Shown here piece by piece: positions 43,801-55,315 of a stretch of 64,000 nucleotides of DNA. The position numbers and the translations under genes were made by a program. Location of the stretch: positions 186,001 to 250,000 of the forward strand of contig NC_060027.1 in NCBI RefSeq assembly GCF_021134715.1. Direction: 5' to 3'. Within the stretch, counting starts at the first letter, position 1. The number at the start of each line of letters is the position of its first letter. The notes under the pieces were generated by a model that was not told where the DNA came from, did no database searches, and was given only the letters and a program-made list of their open reading frames with translations. This DNA is from Daphnia pulex (Eukaryota > Arthropoda > Branchiopoda > Diplostraca > Daphniidae).

Positions 43801-44572
43801 GACGGTGGTCCGTCCATCCTACACCCCCTACTGAAAATGAAGGTCTATCAAAAGATCGTCGATATTGTCAATGATAATGCTTGATTGCCAACAGCTAAAA
43901 GATGTGAAACTTTTATAAGGCGACAAATGGAAGGCGAGTCGTTCGCGTCACATTCACTTTTTTCATTTCATATTCCGAGTTCATTGACATTCTCAGATGA
44001 TATTCTGTGGTTACAACAACGAATTGATGTTATCGCCCACACATTGTTTAATTTGTAACGTAAATAATTAATTACCCAGCGAACTGATGGAATCCATCTG
44101 TCAAAAGCTCGTTTCCTTTTCTAGCCCACACGGTTCGTTGCAGCCACAGGATAAGCAGCACACGGCGATGACTGGCGTTATTTTCAGTTGTACTGCCGTT
44201 CTCCTACTTGGCGAAAGGATTCACAGTCAGCGGCTAAATGAGATAATCTTTGAATTCGTCAAGCACTGAAACTAAGAGAATAATAACAAAATCCCTAAAA
44301 TGAACGTGACACAAAAGAAACGAGATTTGTCAAGAAATAAACGGAGATTATTTGACGCACTTTGTAATTCAATTGTAGATTGGGAAGAGGATACCACATC
44401 TCCGCGTTTATGCCATCGGCAAGATTACATCTGCCACTTAACATTCTAAAATGCCAAATGTTTAAAACAAATTATTCACTCACCGAGTCAGGATCCGTAG
44501 GAGAAAACAAGCAGTCATCCATTTCAGCTTGCAGAGAGAAGAGATGGGCACGCGCAAAGGTTTGACCTGATC

Positions 44573-44740
44573 AACACGTAACCACAAACTGAGAAAATTT
44601 ACCAAAGAAAGAAGTCGAAAACAGCACAGGGTGCGCAGGTTGGGTGTGAAATGAAACGCCTACCCCTTTTCGAGTGGTAGGTAGGGATGACATAACCGAA
44701 TCGATGAAACACGAAACGAAGTGGGTGGGGTAAGTTCAAG
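44573..44740. repeat. Diverged repeat, copy 2 (partner 43625-43800)
   Basis: Second copy of the ~170-bp segment; gcaggttgggtgtgaaat is identical between the two. The copies are in the same orientation. Confidence 0.65.
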
Positions 44741-45063
44741 TTAAAGACGAACGCCGAAATATTTGTGGGACAACGTGAAACTTAAATTAATTACTGCAAA
44801 TACCCACCGTTTTTGTTTGTCTCATCCATAATACTCAGATTGAATCGAGTCTTGTGTAACAGATGAATTTATTGATGGTGTTTGTGGCAAAATAAATAGA
44901 AGACACACTTTAAGAGACTTTATAGGGCCACCACCATACAAATTAGCCAACACCTTTACAGGACACAAAAGGCCTATCTCTTCTGTGTGATGGTGGGCGA
45001 TGGTTCCTTGTGAAAATAAAAAGATTAAAACTTACGAAGGTAGTGAACTCAAGGACCGTTAAA

Positions 45064-45544
45064 TTAAAGCGCAGAGGAATCAGCTAATCGAGCAGTAGTT
45101 CGAGTTTCCACAATTACTGGAACAACTAGGTTGATAATGCCCGGTGTTGAGGTCGGTGGAACATAAGTTGGTCTAGGTGTTTCAGCAAAGGCCAAACGTT
45201 TGGGAGTCGTACGTTCAATCGTTACATCAGCTACAACTAGTGGCAGCGCTGGTGGTGACCGATGTTCCCTTTTCCACGGAAATAGTCAAGTGAGGTAACA
45301 ACTTTGATCAGATCGATGAAAATAAAATATTAATCTTACCTATGATAGACCATCAAATTGTCAGAAACATGTGGTACTAAGTGAGTAACAAATACTTCTT
45401 GGCGTAAATTAGTGGTAGCTGTAGTAATGTTAACCAAGGCCAACATGATCAGAACTCCACTGCAACTCACCTGAAAGAAATAAAATCATGTAAACACGCA
45501 CCGTATAACGTAGCATTGAAAAACCTTACCCAATTGCAAATCAT
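45064..45544 (-). CDS. Secreted Pro/Thr-rich protein, paralogue A (116 aa)
   Basis: Exons: 45544-45530 (MICNW), 45470-45340 and 45268-45064; phases 0 and 2, as in paralogue B. The signal peptide is 'MICNW' plus 'VSCSGVLIMLALVNITTA', split by the first intron. The mature chain is Thr/Pro/Val-rich with no Cys: 'REHRSPPALPLVVADVTIER', 'AETPRPTYVPPTSTPGI'. Paralogue B (49929-50497) has 'RGQQRSPPAFQPVVAETS' and 'AETPRPTYLLTTSQKPTPGI' at the same positions, so the pair is certain, although overall protein identity is modest. Likely extensively O-glycosylated or disordered; function unknown. Confidence 0.75.
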
Positions 45545-45761
45545 GACGTGCAACACTATTTAGCTTATTTGCATGTAGAGAAAGAGGAGAAACCCACAAA
45601 ACAATTTTGTACAACAATTACTTCTAAAGCGAAAAAAGATAAATATGTAAGAAATGCTGTTTGTTAGCACAGAAATCAATAAAAGTTTAATCGTCTCACC
45701 AATGGTAGGCAGCGTCCCTTGCTGTCGAACAACACGAGAATAAGTAATATCCAAATTAGCC

Positions 45762-45769
45762 GTTTTTAT
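45762..45769 (-). promoter_or_regulatory. TATA box, paralogue A
   Basis: TATAAAAA on the minus strand within the block ccatataaaaacggct, identical to that upstream of paralogue B. It lies about 220 bases upstream of the ATG, so the leader may contain an intron or be long. Confidence 0.5.
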
Positions 45770-45850
45770 ATGGACGTCCACCTTCACACGCAGTGCTCTA
45801 AATTCCTACATTCCGGGGTCAATGAATTGCGCTCGGCAGCTGCGTTCTAA

Positions 45851-47318
45851 ATAAAAGTAAATAAAAGCAATAAGCAAGTTGTTCGTTGTGCGTCAAATAG
45901 TTCATGTTGCACATGTAATGAGGGGCAGCTGCCTACATCTAGAAATGTTGTTTATTCCCCCCCTGGATAAATTCACCCACAGGGTTACCAAACAGAAAAA
46001 CAAACAGATAGTCAATCCAATGCTCAGGTTCGGCGATAACAAGTTTGAAACAAAATTCTATTCAGTCTGCCCATTAAAAAAAGAAAACCCAATTGGTTCG
46101 TTATTAGAGTGTAGTGGTGCAGGGTAGGTTTGAAGGTACGATGAGACTAATGGACTATACAAATAGATATAGTAAGGAGCGGTTAGATTAGACGAAAATG
46201 TCAAAATGACTCAATATTTCACCTGAAGGTGCTTGCCTTGCAGACAAAATAAGCCCTTTAAATCATTGCCCCAAATCACAGTAAAACAATACAGTAGAAT
46301 AATAAATAAAAAATTTAAATGTATAAACTGAAAGTTGAAAAATAACAACTTGCTATCTCAATTTGACCGAGAAGACAGAACCAGTAAAATCCATACAGGC
46401 CATGGCCTACTTAACCCTAGGCCATGTACAGGCATTAAACTGTACACTGTCGGCTCCTCCAACCTCCATCAAACAAAATGGTGAAATATAGAAATACATC
46501 CAGGATCACATTGAAATGAAAATAGAACAACATGGCGTTTGTTGGACCTACAAGCAGACAGTAAAAGTGACACAACAGAAGTCAGAAAACAGCTGTTACG
46601 CCACCAAAAGTCGGGAGGTGTTGCCATTTTCTTCACCTGAAGAAATTTGATCTTAATTATGAAATGCGAAAAACCCAAATGTAAAAAATATGGATCTACT
46701 TATTAAAGAGTTGCGATGGTGGATTTCTTCTTTTATTTTACTGACCGAGAAAATTTTAACACACATCCAGTTTAAATTTCCGTAATAAACCGACATCAAT
46801 GGCCTTATTCATATCGATTTCTTAGTTTTAACCTATTAACTTAGAATTAACAGTTTAAATTGAAATTTTATTTCCACTTTAATAAGAAAGAACATTTCAT
46901 AATCATCGCATTTATTCTGAAACTAATCAACAGCGTCAGAATAACGTCCATGTCTTTAACGAATGAGACATCCTTTCAATTTTACAAGAGTGTAGTGGAT
47001 ACTGCCAAGCGCAGACACTATGAAATATAAGAATGCTGACATAATCAGCAAAATTGCTCGGCACCCGCAAACATCGTTTTTGAACCAGAAAAAAGCTTCA
47101 ACATGTTTGAATGCAAAATTTTATATATTGTCTGAAGGAAAACAGCCGAAACATTCCATCAGCGAAATTTCTTTTTTTGAAACAAGCAAAATTCAAATTG
47201 CCAATTAATAAGTTCTTTTTTTGACACACAAGCAAAGTTCAAAGCAAACAAGATCGAAACAGCCAGGCAGAGGTTGCACCGGAGAGGAATTCAGAATAAG
47301 ATTGTCGATGGTTCAACT
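45851..47318. other. Intergenic, no gene recognised
   Basis: AT-rich; short frames only. The 3' flank of the 47319 gene lies at its end. Confidence 0.5.
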
Positions 47319-48481
47319 TCACTGCCACACCCATTTCGTGCACCAATTTCGACCACCGCAATAATATTCCACCACAACCCATTTCTTTGGCGGGGGCGTG
47401 GGGGGGATCCAGAATGGCAAAGTGTAACCTAACAATTTGATTGAAAAGAGAGACAAATAAAGCAGTTAATTTACATATTTCTAGTGCTATCAGTGCAGTA
47501 TTAGTAGACTTTCTCTTCTTACCCCCTTGTGGCTCTGGGCCTTTGAGATATTTGTCGTACGCCAAAAGCTCGGCTTGGCTCGGTTTCCTAGTTTTGTCCA
47601 GCTCTATACGTTGGTCCAACAGTTTTTGCCAATGATCACGCAAGATTGCTAAAAGATATTTCAAGAAAATTTAGATTTATTTCGATTGAATTGTGTGTCG
47701 GGCAATTCTTACGGTACTCGTCCATCGTGTACGGCAAATTTCGCTTCGCCCAAAGATCGTTGTAAAAGGCTTGAGCCTTTCCTTCTTGCCCAAATACGGG
47801 AGTACCGTAGGGAGAGCCATCTTGTTTGAACTCGACATCCATACCCATATCTCTAGCCAGCAAATAATTCCCCTTAAACTGGAATGGACACTTGTCTTGG
47901 TAATAATTAATTTTGTCTTTGTATTTTTGGATGGCAGGAAATTCACCGGTTGCATTCTCTTTTGAAAACGGGTCAGTCGAGTACAGGCTAATATCTTGAA
48001 ATTATTGAGAAAATCATAAATTAATTAGTGCAGATAGCAATCGTTAAATCCAATTAAAATATTTGAGAAATGAATCGAACCCACCATATTTCGGATTTAA
48101 GAGATAAGCAGCGTACGCTAGATTATATAAATTGGCCTGTTTGGGTGCAAGTCTGTCTTCATACTCCTTCAATTTCTGAGCTTTTTCCTTTTTTGAGTTC
48201 TCTGAATCCGCCGGTTTGTTTTTGTAGTAATCACGCAAGATAATCAGTTCCTGGACTTCTAGTCCTGGGTTAGCGGGAGTCGTTTGCGGCTTCACTGTTG
48301 TCACCGCCATCGGTGCGGCCAAAGCGTATGAGGCGAAAACGACTGCCAAAATGACCACCCACATCTTCTTCATGCAATAACAAACATTTCATAACAATAA
48401 AAAAAACATTAATAACAATTAATTAAATGATAAAGGATGAACAGCAAATAATATAAAGTAAATTCTAACCTGCGATATCAT
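47319..48481 (-). CDS. Secreted protein of unknown family (about 270 aa)
   Basis: Exons: 48481-48470 (MISQ), 48367-48085, 47994-47713, 47648-47523 and 47428-47319; phases agree (0,1,1,1), 270 aa. An alternative is a start at 48373 (MKKMWVV...) without the first exon. The signal peptide is '(MISQ)KMWVVILAVVFASYALAA'. The mature protein has a charged helical segment ('ELIILRDYYKNKPADSENSK', 'KAQKLKEYEDRLAPK'), then 'LYNLAYAAYLLNPKYD'. An aromatic/charged region follows ('YQDKCPFQFKGNYLLARDMG', 'GQEGKAQAFYNDLWAKRNLP'). The end is Trp-rich: 'PFWIPPTPPPKKWVVVEYYC'. Three or four Cys are seen. No domain recognised. The Pro-rich and Trp-rich ending with the final WQ is unusual. Expression probably from the TATA at 48551-48558. 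Confidence 0.7.
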
Positions 48482-49928
48482 GGTGAAAGACTCCAGTCAA
48501 CGTGCAGCGATCAGAAGCGATTGCCACGAAAATGCAATGATTGCAATCCGTTTTTATACCCTGGGAGTTAAAGCCAGAAATTTGAATCCCTGGATGCATT
48601 TCATTTCAGCCACTTGTTGCTGCTGACGTGGTTGATGGCAATAAGTGCAAATTTAAGGCAGGTGGTCGAAGGTGTCAAAGTTAAAGTTAAAATGAGACAT
48701 AAAAACGCAACAAAACCCCGGAAGAGAGTTGATTCGATTGGTTTGTCACGTCCAGTTTACGTGCTTTGACACATAATATCATCAATAATTGGAACCCGAG
48801 TGTCATGCTGCCAATTCTTATGAACTCATTCCCGAAATGCAACCTGCTACGTGACTCATCAATGCCCATTCCGTGATTAAGTGAGTCATCGCCAAAAGAT
48901 ACTTGATCCAATGCTTGTAAATATTTAAATCCCAATCTAATCATCATTTAGGATATTAAACTACGAAGAAAAATCCGCTTACTAACAACCTCCAAATGTT
49001 AGAAAAGACGAAATAAGACAATCCAGTGGGCGACATAATATCAAAAATAAAGAAAAAAGGTTCAGTACGAGACCCAAGTAAATGAGTGCATATAGAATTA
49101 TGCGCGCCATCATGTTGATACTCAGTTAAAGCATTCCGCTCTGAATGATGATTCAGAAAATGAAATCATTTTCCCATAGCAACATCCAACATCAACCAAG
49201 CGGATAAGAACCGTACATCACTGCAGTTTGAATTACAGTCCCGCCCACTTCAAGGCGGAGTTGACTGGCGACGGAATTGGGCGATAGCAGCAATGGCCGG
49301 AATGTTTACTAGTCACATCCAACAAACTCACACGACCGGCGTAGCTATCGTCGTAACCACTATACTGTAACCAGAGCCTCAACTAAATCTAACTGACATA
49401 AGTATCCCAAACATTTATGGAAACGTTGCGAAATGCTTCACAGTCAGGGGCTAAATGAGATTATCTTTGAATCCATCAATATGTGCTGCAATAAGAAAAT
49501 ATTAACCCAACCTCAAAACGGAACTTGACACAAAAAGAAATTAGGTTTATCAAGAAGAAACGGATTACACTTGTATCTTTATTCAATTGTGGATTGGGGG
49601 ACCCAGCTGGATTCCAAATCGTTTACGTCATCGACAAAACCCTTTACGTCGCTAGTAATTCCAATATTAAAGCCCTGTTTTTTAAACAAGAAATTATTCA
49701 CTTACAAATTCAGGATCCATAGGACAAAACGAACAGTCACCCATTCCCCCTTTCAACAAGTTAGGATAAAGGTCCACCACCTTTAAAAAATAAAATAACC
49801 AACCCCATCAACAACCAGACCTGCTTGTTTTCCCTTCACAATAACTGTGGGTGACTAGTACACCTTGCGAAAAGAAGTAAAATCTAAATAGTCTTTACAA
49901 AAGATACTGAGCTAACAGAATTACAACG
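48482..49928. other. Intergenic, no gene; start of segmental duplication copy B
   Basis: AT-rich; from about 49438 it is related to 44221 onward. Short frames near 49525-49790 are within the duplicated non-coding flank. Confidence 0.5.
48551..48558 (-). promoter_or_regulatory. TATA box of the 47319-48481 gene
   Basis: TATAAAAA on the minus strand, 70 bases upstream of the ATG at 48481. This spacing supports the first-exon model. Confidence 0.6.
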
Positions 49929-50700
49929 TTAAAGCACGTCAGTCGTGACTTCTGGTTCACTCGCTGGAGCCTCTGCAATCACTGGATTTGTTGGGGGGTA
50001 GTTAATGCCCGGTGTTGGTTTTTGTGAAGTTGTTAGAAGATAAGTTGGTCGAGGTGTTTCAGCTATGGGTGGGAGATTGGGGATTGAACCGGGAGGAGGA
50101 CGAGGCTGAACTGGACCGCGAGTAGTCAGAGGTAGACTCGTTTCAGCTACAACTGGCTGAAACGCTGGTGGTGACCGCTGTTGGCTTTTCCCACGCAATA
50201 GTAAAGTCAAGAAATAAAAAATTCGGTCGGATTGATGACATTAGGCAATTCAATCTCACCCTCGATCCGCAGAATTCTGCACATTGCCGGAAACGTCAGA
50301 TCCTAGTTGGGTCGCAAATCGTTGTTTGTTTAGATTATTAGTAGCGCCAGTGGCAAAGTTGATAAAGACCATCACGATCAGCACGCCTGTGAAATTCAGC
50401 TAAAAAAATTCAAGAAAATTCAATTGATTACAGGCGAGATTGGTGGAAACGTGCACCATAATGTTGGATTGAAGGGTCTTACCAAATTGCGATTCATGAT
50501 TCGTACAGAAGACAACGAGAGGTTAATCGTGTCACCAAAGAAGATGGCGTCTCTGCTGATGAACACACTAAAGTCATCATGCGATATCCAAATCAGCCGT
50601 TTTTATATGGCCGGGCGAGTCCAACTTCCCAACACCTGGTGCTCTAAATTTCGATATTCCGAGGGGTCAATGAACATCGATTGACAGCTGCTTATTCCAA
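49438..50700. repeat. Segmental duplication, copy B
   Basis: Partner of 44221-45850. Shared words include ggctaaatgaga(t/a)tatctttgaat, caattgt(g/a)gattgggg, the two gene bodies, gccgtttttatatgg and ggtgctctaaatt..(g)gggtcaatgaa upstream of each gene. Same orientation, about 5.2 kb apart. Confidence 0.65.
49929..50497 (-). CDS. Secreted Pro/Thr-rich protein, paralogue B (136 aa)
   Basis: Exons: 50497-50483 (MNRNL), 50399-50260 and 50184-49929; phases 0 and 2. The signal peptide is 'MNRNL' plus 'LNFTGVLIVMVFINFATG'. The mature chain is Pro-rich: 'SPPAFQPVVAETSLPLTTR', 'GPVQPRPPPGSIPNLPPIAE', 'TPRPTYLLTTSQKPTPGINY', ending acidic 'EPEVTTDVL'. It is 20 residues longer than paralogue A, mainly by a Pro-rich insertion. 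The two share exon phases, the 'AETPRPTY' core and the promoter. No Cys and no folded domain visible; a disordered extracellular protein is likely. Confidence 0.78.
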
Positions 50701-50835
50701 ATCAAATAAACACAAGTTGTTAGGCGTCACATAACTAAATAGTACAAAGAACACATCGTGTCATTGACTTGAGGACAATGACACGTTTTGCGCGTGTCGA
50801 GATTTTACATAATTTAAAACTCGCCAATTTCCCAG
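50498..50835. other. Promoter region of paralogue B
   Basis: It includes the minus-strand TATAAAAA (complement of 50600-50607) and the block shared with 45755-45850. The open frame at 50424-50684 on the plus strand overlaps gene B and its promoter and is a shadow. Confidence 0.55.
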
Positions 50836-51203
50836 TCAGTGAAACATAAACGACAAATGATCAGAATTTTGATATTTACTGTTGTTTCCATATCCCTGGT
50901 TGTATCCGCCATATCCCTGCTGGTTGTATCCGCCGTATCCTTGATTATATCCGCCGTATCCTTGGTTGTATCCGGCCCCATATCCGCCGCTGTTGTGGCC
51001 ATGGTGATGACGAAGGTCAGCTGTTAAACCATCCGCACCTGGAACAACTGGGGTAGGATCGGCGGGAGAAGCAGCGTCTTGAGGGTAAGGCAAGGCCACA
51101 GCAACGGCCACCAACAGCATCAACTAAAACGTCAATAGTTGAATATTACATTAGTTTTTGTCAGTGTATTTTGAAAAAAACTTACCATGTTAATGCGAGA
51201 CAT
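50836..51203 (-). CDS. Small secreted Gly/Tyr/Asn-rich protein (101 aa)
   Basis: Exon 1 51203-51186 (MSRINM) and exon 2 51123-50836, phase 0. The signal peptide is 'MSRINM' plus 'LMLLVAVAVALPYPQ', close to 'MSRFILT/LMLVTLAVAMPYP' of the 22147-23554 gene. 'LTADLRHHHGHNSGGYG' matches 'VDLRHHWKRPYS' of the 18749-19413 gene. Then come four repeats of GGYNQGY/GYGGYNQ, ending 'NNSKYQNSDHLSFMFH'. The last 15 residues differ from the repeat, and a donor-like A|GTAAAT lies at the junction, so a further exon instead of this ending is possible. This is a short member of the same secreted family, 27 kb away. Confidence 0.75.
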
Positions 51204-51923
51204 CTTTTGGAATTATTCGACTGGGCTCTAGAAGATTCAAGTGTGATGCGATTAGTAGAAGGCGCTGGCTTTTAATACAAAAAACCTTGTAGCAAATGCT
51301 GGTTACGGAATGGTGTAGGTTATTATTCTCACTGCAAGTTCGAGGCACAACGCGTTTCTGGTGTTGTGCAAAACAAAGAAAGGAGTAAAGGAAACTATAT
51401 CTTCAGGCGCTGGTAAAAACCCAAAGGGCACAACAAGAAGATATCAAAGGGAAGAATTTCAATTTGGGATTTTTTTTTTCTTCTTGTGAGTTGCTCGTGA
51501 ATAATAAATTTTAATCAAGGCAAGTTCAACTTCTCAATTCTCTCTTAATTCGTTGTGCAGGCGGAGCTTAATCTTCATACAGTGCTACAAACGGCAAAAC
51601 ATAAATGGTACTATGGTAGTCGATTACTCGGTAGCAGAATTGGCAAATTTAGAGGGCATTTTGAATTTCCTGCAAATTTTGAAAGGCCAATTCTTAAAAT
51701 TGTTAAAATTGTTTCAATACCAAGTGTAATCTCGATTTTTCAATACAAAAACGTTTCAACTGTGCACCAACACTTTAAGAGTTTTCCGTGAACTAAAGCC
51801 ATCCTACTAATCAACCGAATTACAAAAAAAAAAAAAAAAACTCAATGAACTTGTTTGAATTTGATTTTAAATTTTAGGCTAATCAATAACTCACGGATTA
51901 AGCTGCATTGAGTTTCGACCAAA
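51204..51923. other. Intergenic, no gene recognised
   Basis: Upstream flank of the small Gly/Tyr gene and 3' flank of the MYND gene; it includes a run of 18 A at about 51823-51840. Confidence 0.55.
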
Positions 51924-54900
51924 TTACAATTTCTTGCAGATGTGCTTGTGAGTTGGCCAATGAGACTGTTGACACTCGACGCTGCAGTAAACAGTGGAAC
52001 GGCAACGACTGCAACGCTTCAACTTCTCAGGGATTTTCTTACAACCGGCACAGCATTTCTCGTCAGCTGGTTCATCCTCGATGCTTTCCTTCGATACGGA
52101 ATCCTGGTAGAGCGGCGAAAGGAAAGTAGCAAGCCAAGGACTGCTACCTCCTAGAGGAATATTCTCCTTCTGCCATTTGCTGGGCTCGATTCTGAATTGT
52201 GTGTAAGCAGAAAATTAGTTATGTAGAAACAAAGTTGAAGTAACTAAGTCGATTACCTAGTTGAGTTCAAACGCAGGAGAAAACGAAACAATTGAAATTC
52301 TTCTTCTGTCTCGGCATCCACAACCAACTTGTCCTTGGATCTGCCAATTGGAAAGACTTCCTTGTAAATCTTTAAGTGATCCAGTCCTTCTTTGAGGACA
52401 GTTGGGTTTGTCGTAAAGTCCTGTCCAAGTATTCGCGAAAGGATATCATTGAGAGCAGTAATCGGCAAAATTGGGTTTCCCATTGGGGAAGTAAGAAGGG
52501 GCCGATGGAGTTTCAGTAGGTACCGATCGTCATTTCGACCGTAACTGACAAACTCAATATCACGCAACATCAATACTCCAAGCTTGAGACGCAATTTATC
52601 CAAAGCAGAACACTTTGAATCAAGAAAATGGTCTGAATTGATATTCTTCGATATCAGTTGACTGGTCAGATGGTGTTCCAAAGTGTTGAATCCATTTTCA
52701 GGGGTGAGTGGAACGTTTTCCCAGGGCATTAAATCGTCTATTATCCATTTAGACTTTGTATTGTGAAACTCGCACGGCCAGGGCTCCAGCAGGGATTTCT
52801 TCAACAACAAATCGACATGTCGACTTTTTGGATGGAGCGTCGCTTGAACATTTTTCGCAAGGATCGGAAATGGAAATGTTAATGACAAAGGTTTGATTTT
52901 TCTGGGTTGAGTCAATGAAACGGTGACGTCATGGCAGGATTCGCAGGGGGCCTGCTCGTTAGTGGATATCTTCAATCCTGTAAAAATGGAAAGCTTAATA
53001 ATGGGAACTTGCAACATAAACGAACCAATTGAAATGCAAAATTACTCACCTGAAACGTTTCCATCACATTCAATGGCAATCCTAAGGGTGTACTGTTCTT
53101 CTGACTCGATACAACTCTCGACCTTCATGTACATTTTATTTTTAGGATCCAGTGGAAGTTGAGGTTTACTTTGATCAATCGGGTAAGGTACAAGATATTC
53201 CTCTACCCGCATTGATTTAAAAGACTCTAAGAGTAGTATTGGCATTCCGTTGAAAGCATCGATTACAATCGCAGTGTACGTTTCATCGAAAAAACCATGA
53301 TCATCATTAGCCAGTAAAAACGAAGTCTCCACTTTGATTCCTTTTGAAGTCTCTTTGAATTTAAGTTCAAAATTGTCGATGTAGTGAACATCAGGTCCGG
53401 ATAAGTCACCTTTCAACATATAAGAAGCTTTACGGACAAAAACTAGCCGAAGTAGAGGATTTGATTCTTGGCTGACTGCAGACTTCCTTATGTACTCAAC
53501 ACCAGCTGTAAATTTCATCATTTTCTTTCCATTCTTCCAATCCTCCAGAATTTTTCTTGCCAGACTGAATTGATGAGCGATTTCAAGTAGACGTATGTCC
53601 GGTAACCAAAAATCATGCCCCAGTCTCTTGATCATTGAATCCAAAATATAGTTGAACGTTAAGGGAGTGTAGTAGATATCACTTCCAGCGCTGCTTTTTA
53701 GAGAGGCAGGTTTAGAAAATGTTTTTTGATGGCAGAATTTGGCCAGCTTTGTTACACATTGATCTAAATCAGGAGAAGGGACCAATTTGATGTTCTGAAA
53801 GTTTGGTACTTTCTGCCAGCAGAGAATCACTGGGCGTCCTCTTTGAAGGGTATTGCAACGCAAGTAATCTACGGCAGAATCCCTTAATTCAACATGGTCA
53901 GCCAATCTCAACCCGTAAATAGTCGGAATCATACTCAATGGAGCGCAAAGGGATGTCTCGACGATGGTGTTGGCCGAATGTTGACTGTCAGTCATTATTT
54001 CGGTATAAAAGACTGCATTTGGGTTATCCGACAACTTTCGGCAGCATGCAACAACTAAATTGGCTAACCCAACATGATCCAAGAAATCAGAGCAGTCGAT
54101 GACGTCAAACTTGTTTGCGTCTGAAAAGCAATGTTTTAAGGCTTCTTCTAAGTGAAAAACGATTTTGACTGTTGGAATCCGGCTGCGATAGGAAGACACC
54201 AATCTCTTGAGTATTTCGGAGCAGGAGTGGGTCATGATTTGTTCAACTGAAGTAATCAGCTCTCCTTTTTCCATTGGCAGATAACCATCAAACGGATTTA
54301 AGCAGAAAATTTTCCAATCATGCGTGTAGGGGTTCAGCAAAGTTGGGTTGACGCACACTGGTTTTTCGTCATTTTGACGGCGGCTACTGCCATTTCTGAA
54401 GCATTTGAGCACTTCATCGTAGATCTTTTTACGAACACAAGGTGCCAATCCTATTAACTCTTCATAGTTTATAAACTTCTTAGCCAGTTCATTTACTGAG
54501 GCAGTGAAGAGATCAGCATTTTTTAGCTGTGCTTTCTCTTGTAAATGTCCTGGAGAGTACAAGACAGCCCATAGGTCCAACAAGCATTGATTCCTAATAA
54601 ATAAATATGATAGAATTAGTCTGAACCACTATTTATAAACCTATTTCATTGCTTTTATTAAAAGTTAGTAGTTACCTTTGTCCCCAGACTTTTCTCAAGA
54701 GTGATTCAGAATCGGTTTTGTTTTTGGAGGAAACAGAATGCCAGTTACTCCACAAACTCTTCAATTTTTCTAGGTGACTTTTGTTTGGAATTGAGACATT
54801 ATCTGGTAATTTCTCATTCGTCAACTCCTTAACAATAGAAAGAAACCTCTTCCTGGTTTCTTCTGGCCAATCAAAATTGTACCACACATCCCACAGAAAA

Positions 54901-55315
54901 CCAAAATCTTCATCATTATCGGGATTGAAATCATGTGCTGACACAATTTTCAAAATTATGATACTTCGAGCCAAGACAGAAGGACTTAAATCATTGAGAT
55001 GAATCTCTAAATTTTGAGGATTCTTGGAAGTTGTTGCTTGAAAGGTATTTCTTAGATCACCACAACCCAATAATAGAACCTTAGAAATGAAAAACATCGA
55101 GAGTAAATGGGTGATTGCTTCAACAATACATAGTCATATTTAACAATAAATATACCAAATATTCAACAATAGTTGCGAGCAAATACCTTAGTCACTTCAT
55201 CATCCACGTCGCTAATATTCCCTTCAAAACAGAAATCCTTGAGAACGTTTCGAACTCGTGTGCTCCCAAAAGGTCCCGCTTTACAATTCAGCTCACGTGT
55301 TGCCGTAGATAACAT
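51924..55315 (-). CDS. DUF4470-MYND zinc-finger protein, paralogue
   Basis: Exons: 55315-55187, 55079-54676, 54593-53050, 52977-52257 and 52191-51924; all phases agree, 1,021 aa. The N-terminal domain matches the 32486-36176 gene throughout: 'RVRNVLKDFCFEGN', 'VLLLGCGDLRNTF', 'FGFLWDVWYNFDWPEETRKR'. Middle blocks are shared: 'SSYRSRI', 'NANKFDVIDCSD', 'PLSMIPTIYGL'. The last exon carries a complete MYND finger: CCAGC..C..CRSTVYCSVEC..SHWPTHKHIC. MYND fingers bind proline-rich partner peptides; DUF4470 in DNAAF3 concerns cytoplasmic dynein assembly, but a role here is unknown. Unlike the plus-strand paralogue this gene has no frame break, and it has one additional intron (52192-52256) just before the MYND exon. 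No SET domain. Confidence 0.92.

Larger units (their letters stand above)
41768..45063. other. Intergenic, 3.3 kb, no gene; holds duplicated segments
   Basis: AT-rich without convincing frames. It contains a dispersed pair of related segments (about 43625-43800 and 44573-44740) and the start of the larger duplication shared with 49438 onward. Confidence 0.5.
44221..45850. repeat. Segmental duplication, copy A
   Basis: It starts with cacagtcag(c/g)ggctaaatgaga, shared with 49438 onward, and continues through related 3' flank, a three-exon gene and a matching promoter (gccgtttttatatgg) to about 45850. Copy B spans about 49438-50700. Copy A is longer because of the inserted 44573-44740 repeat and other indels. 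Confidence 0.65.

Noticed and set aside
50424-50684. Plus-strand 86-codon frame
   Set aside because: Lies over exon 1 and the promoter of paralogue B on the other strand; the duplicate copy does not keep the frame.
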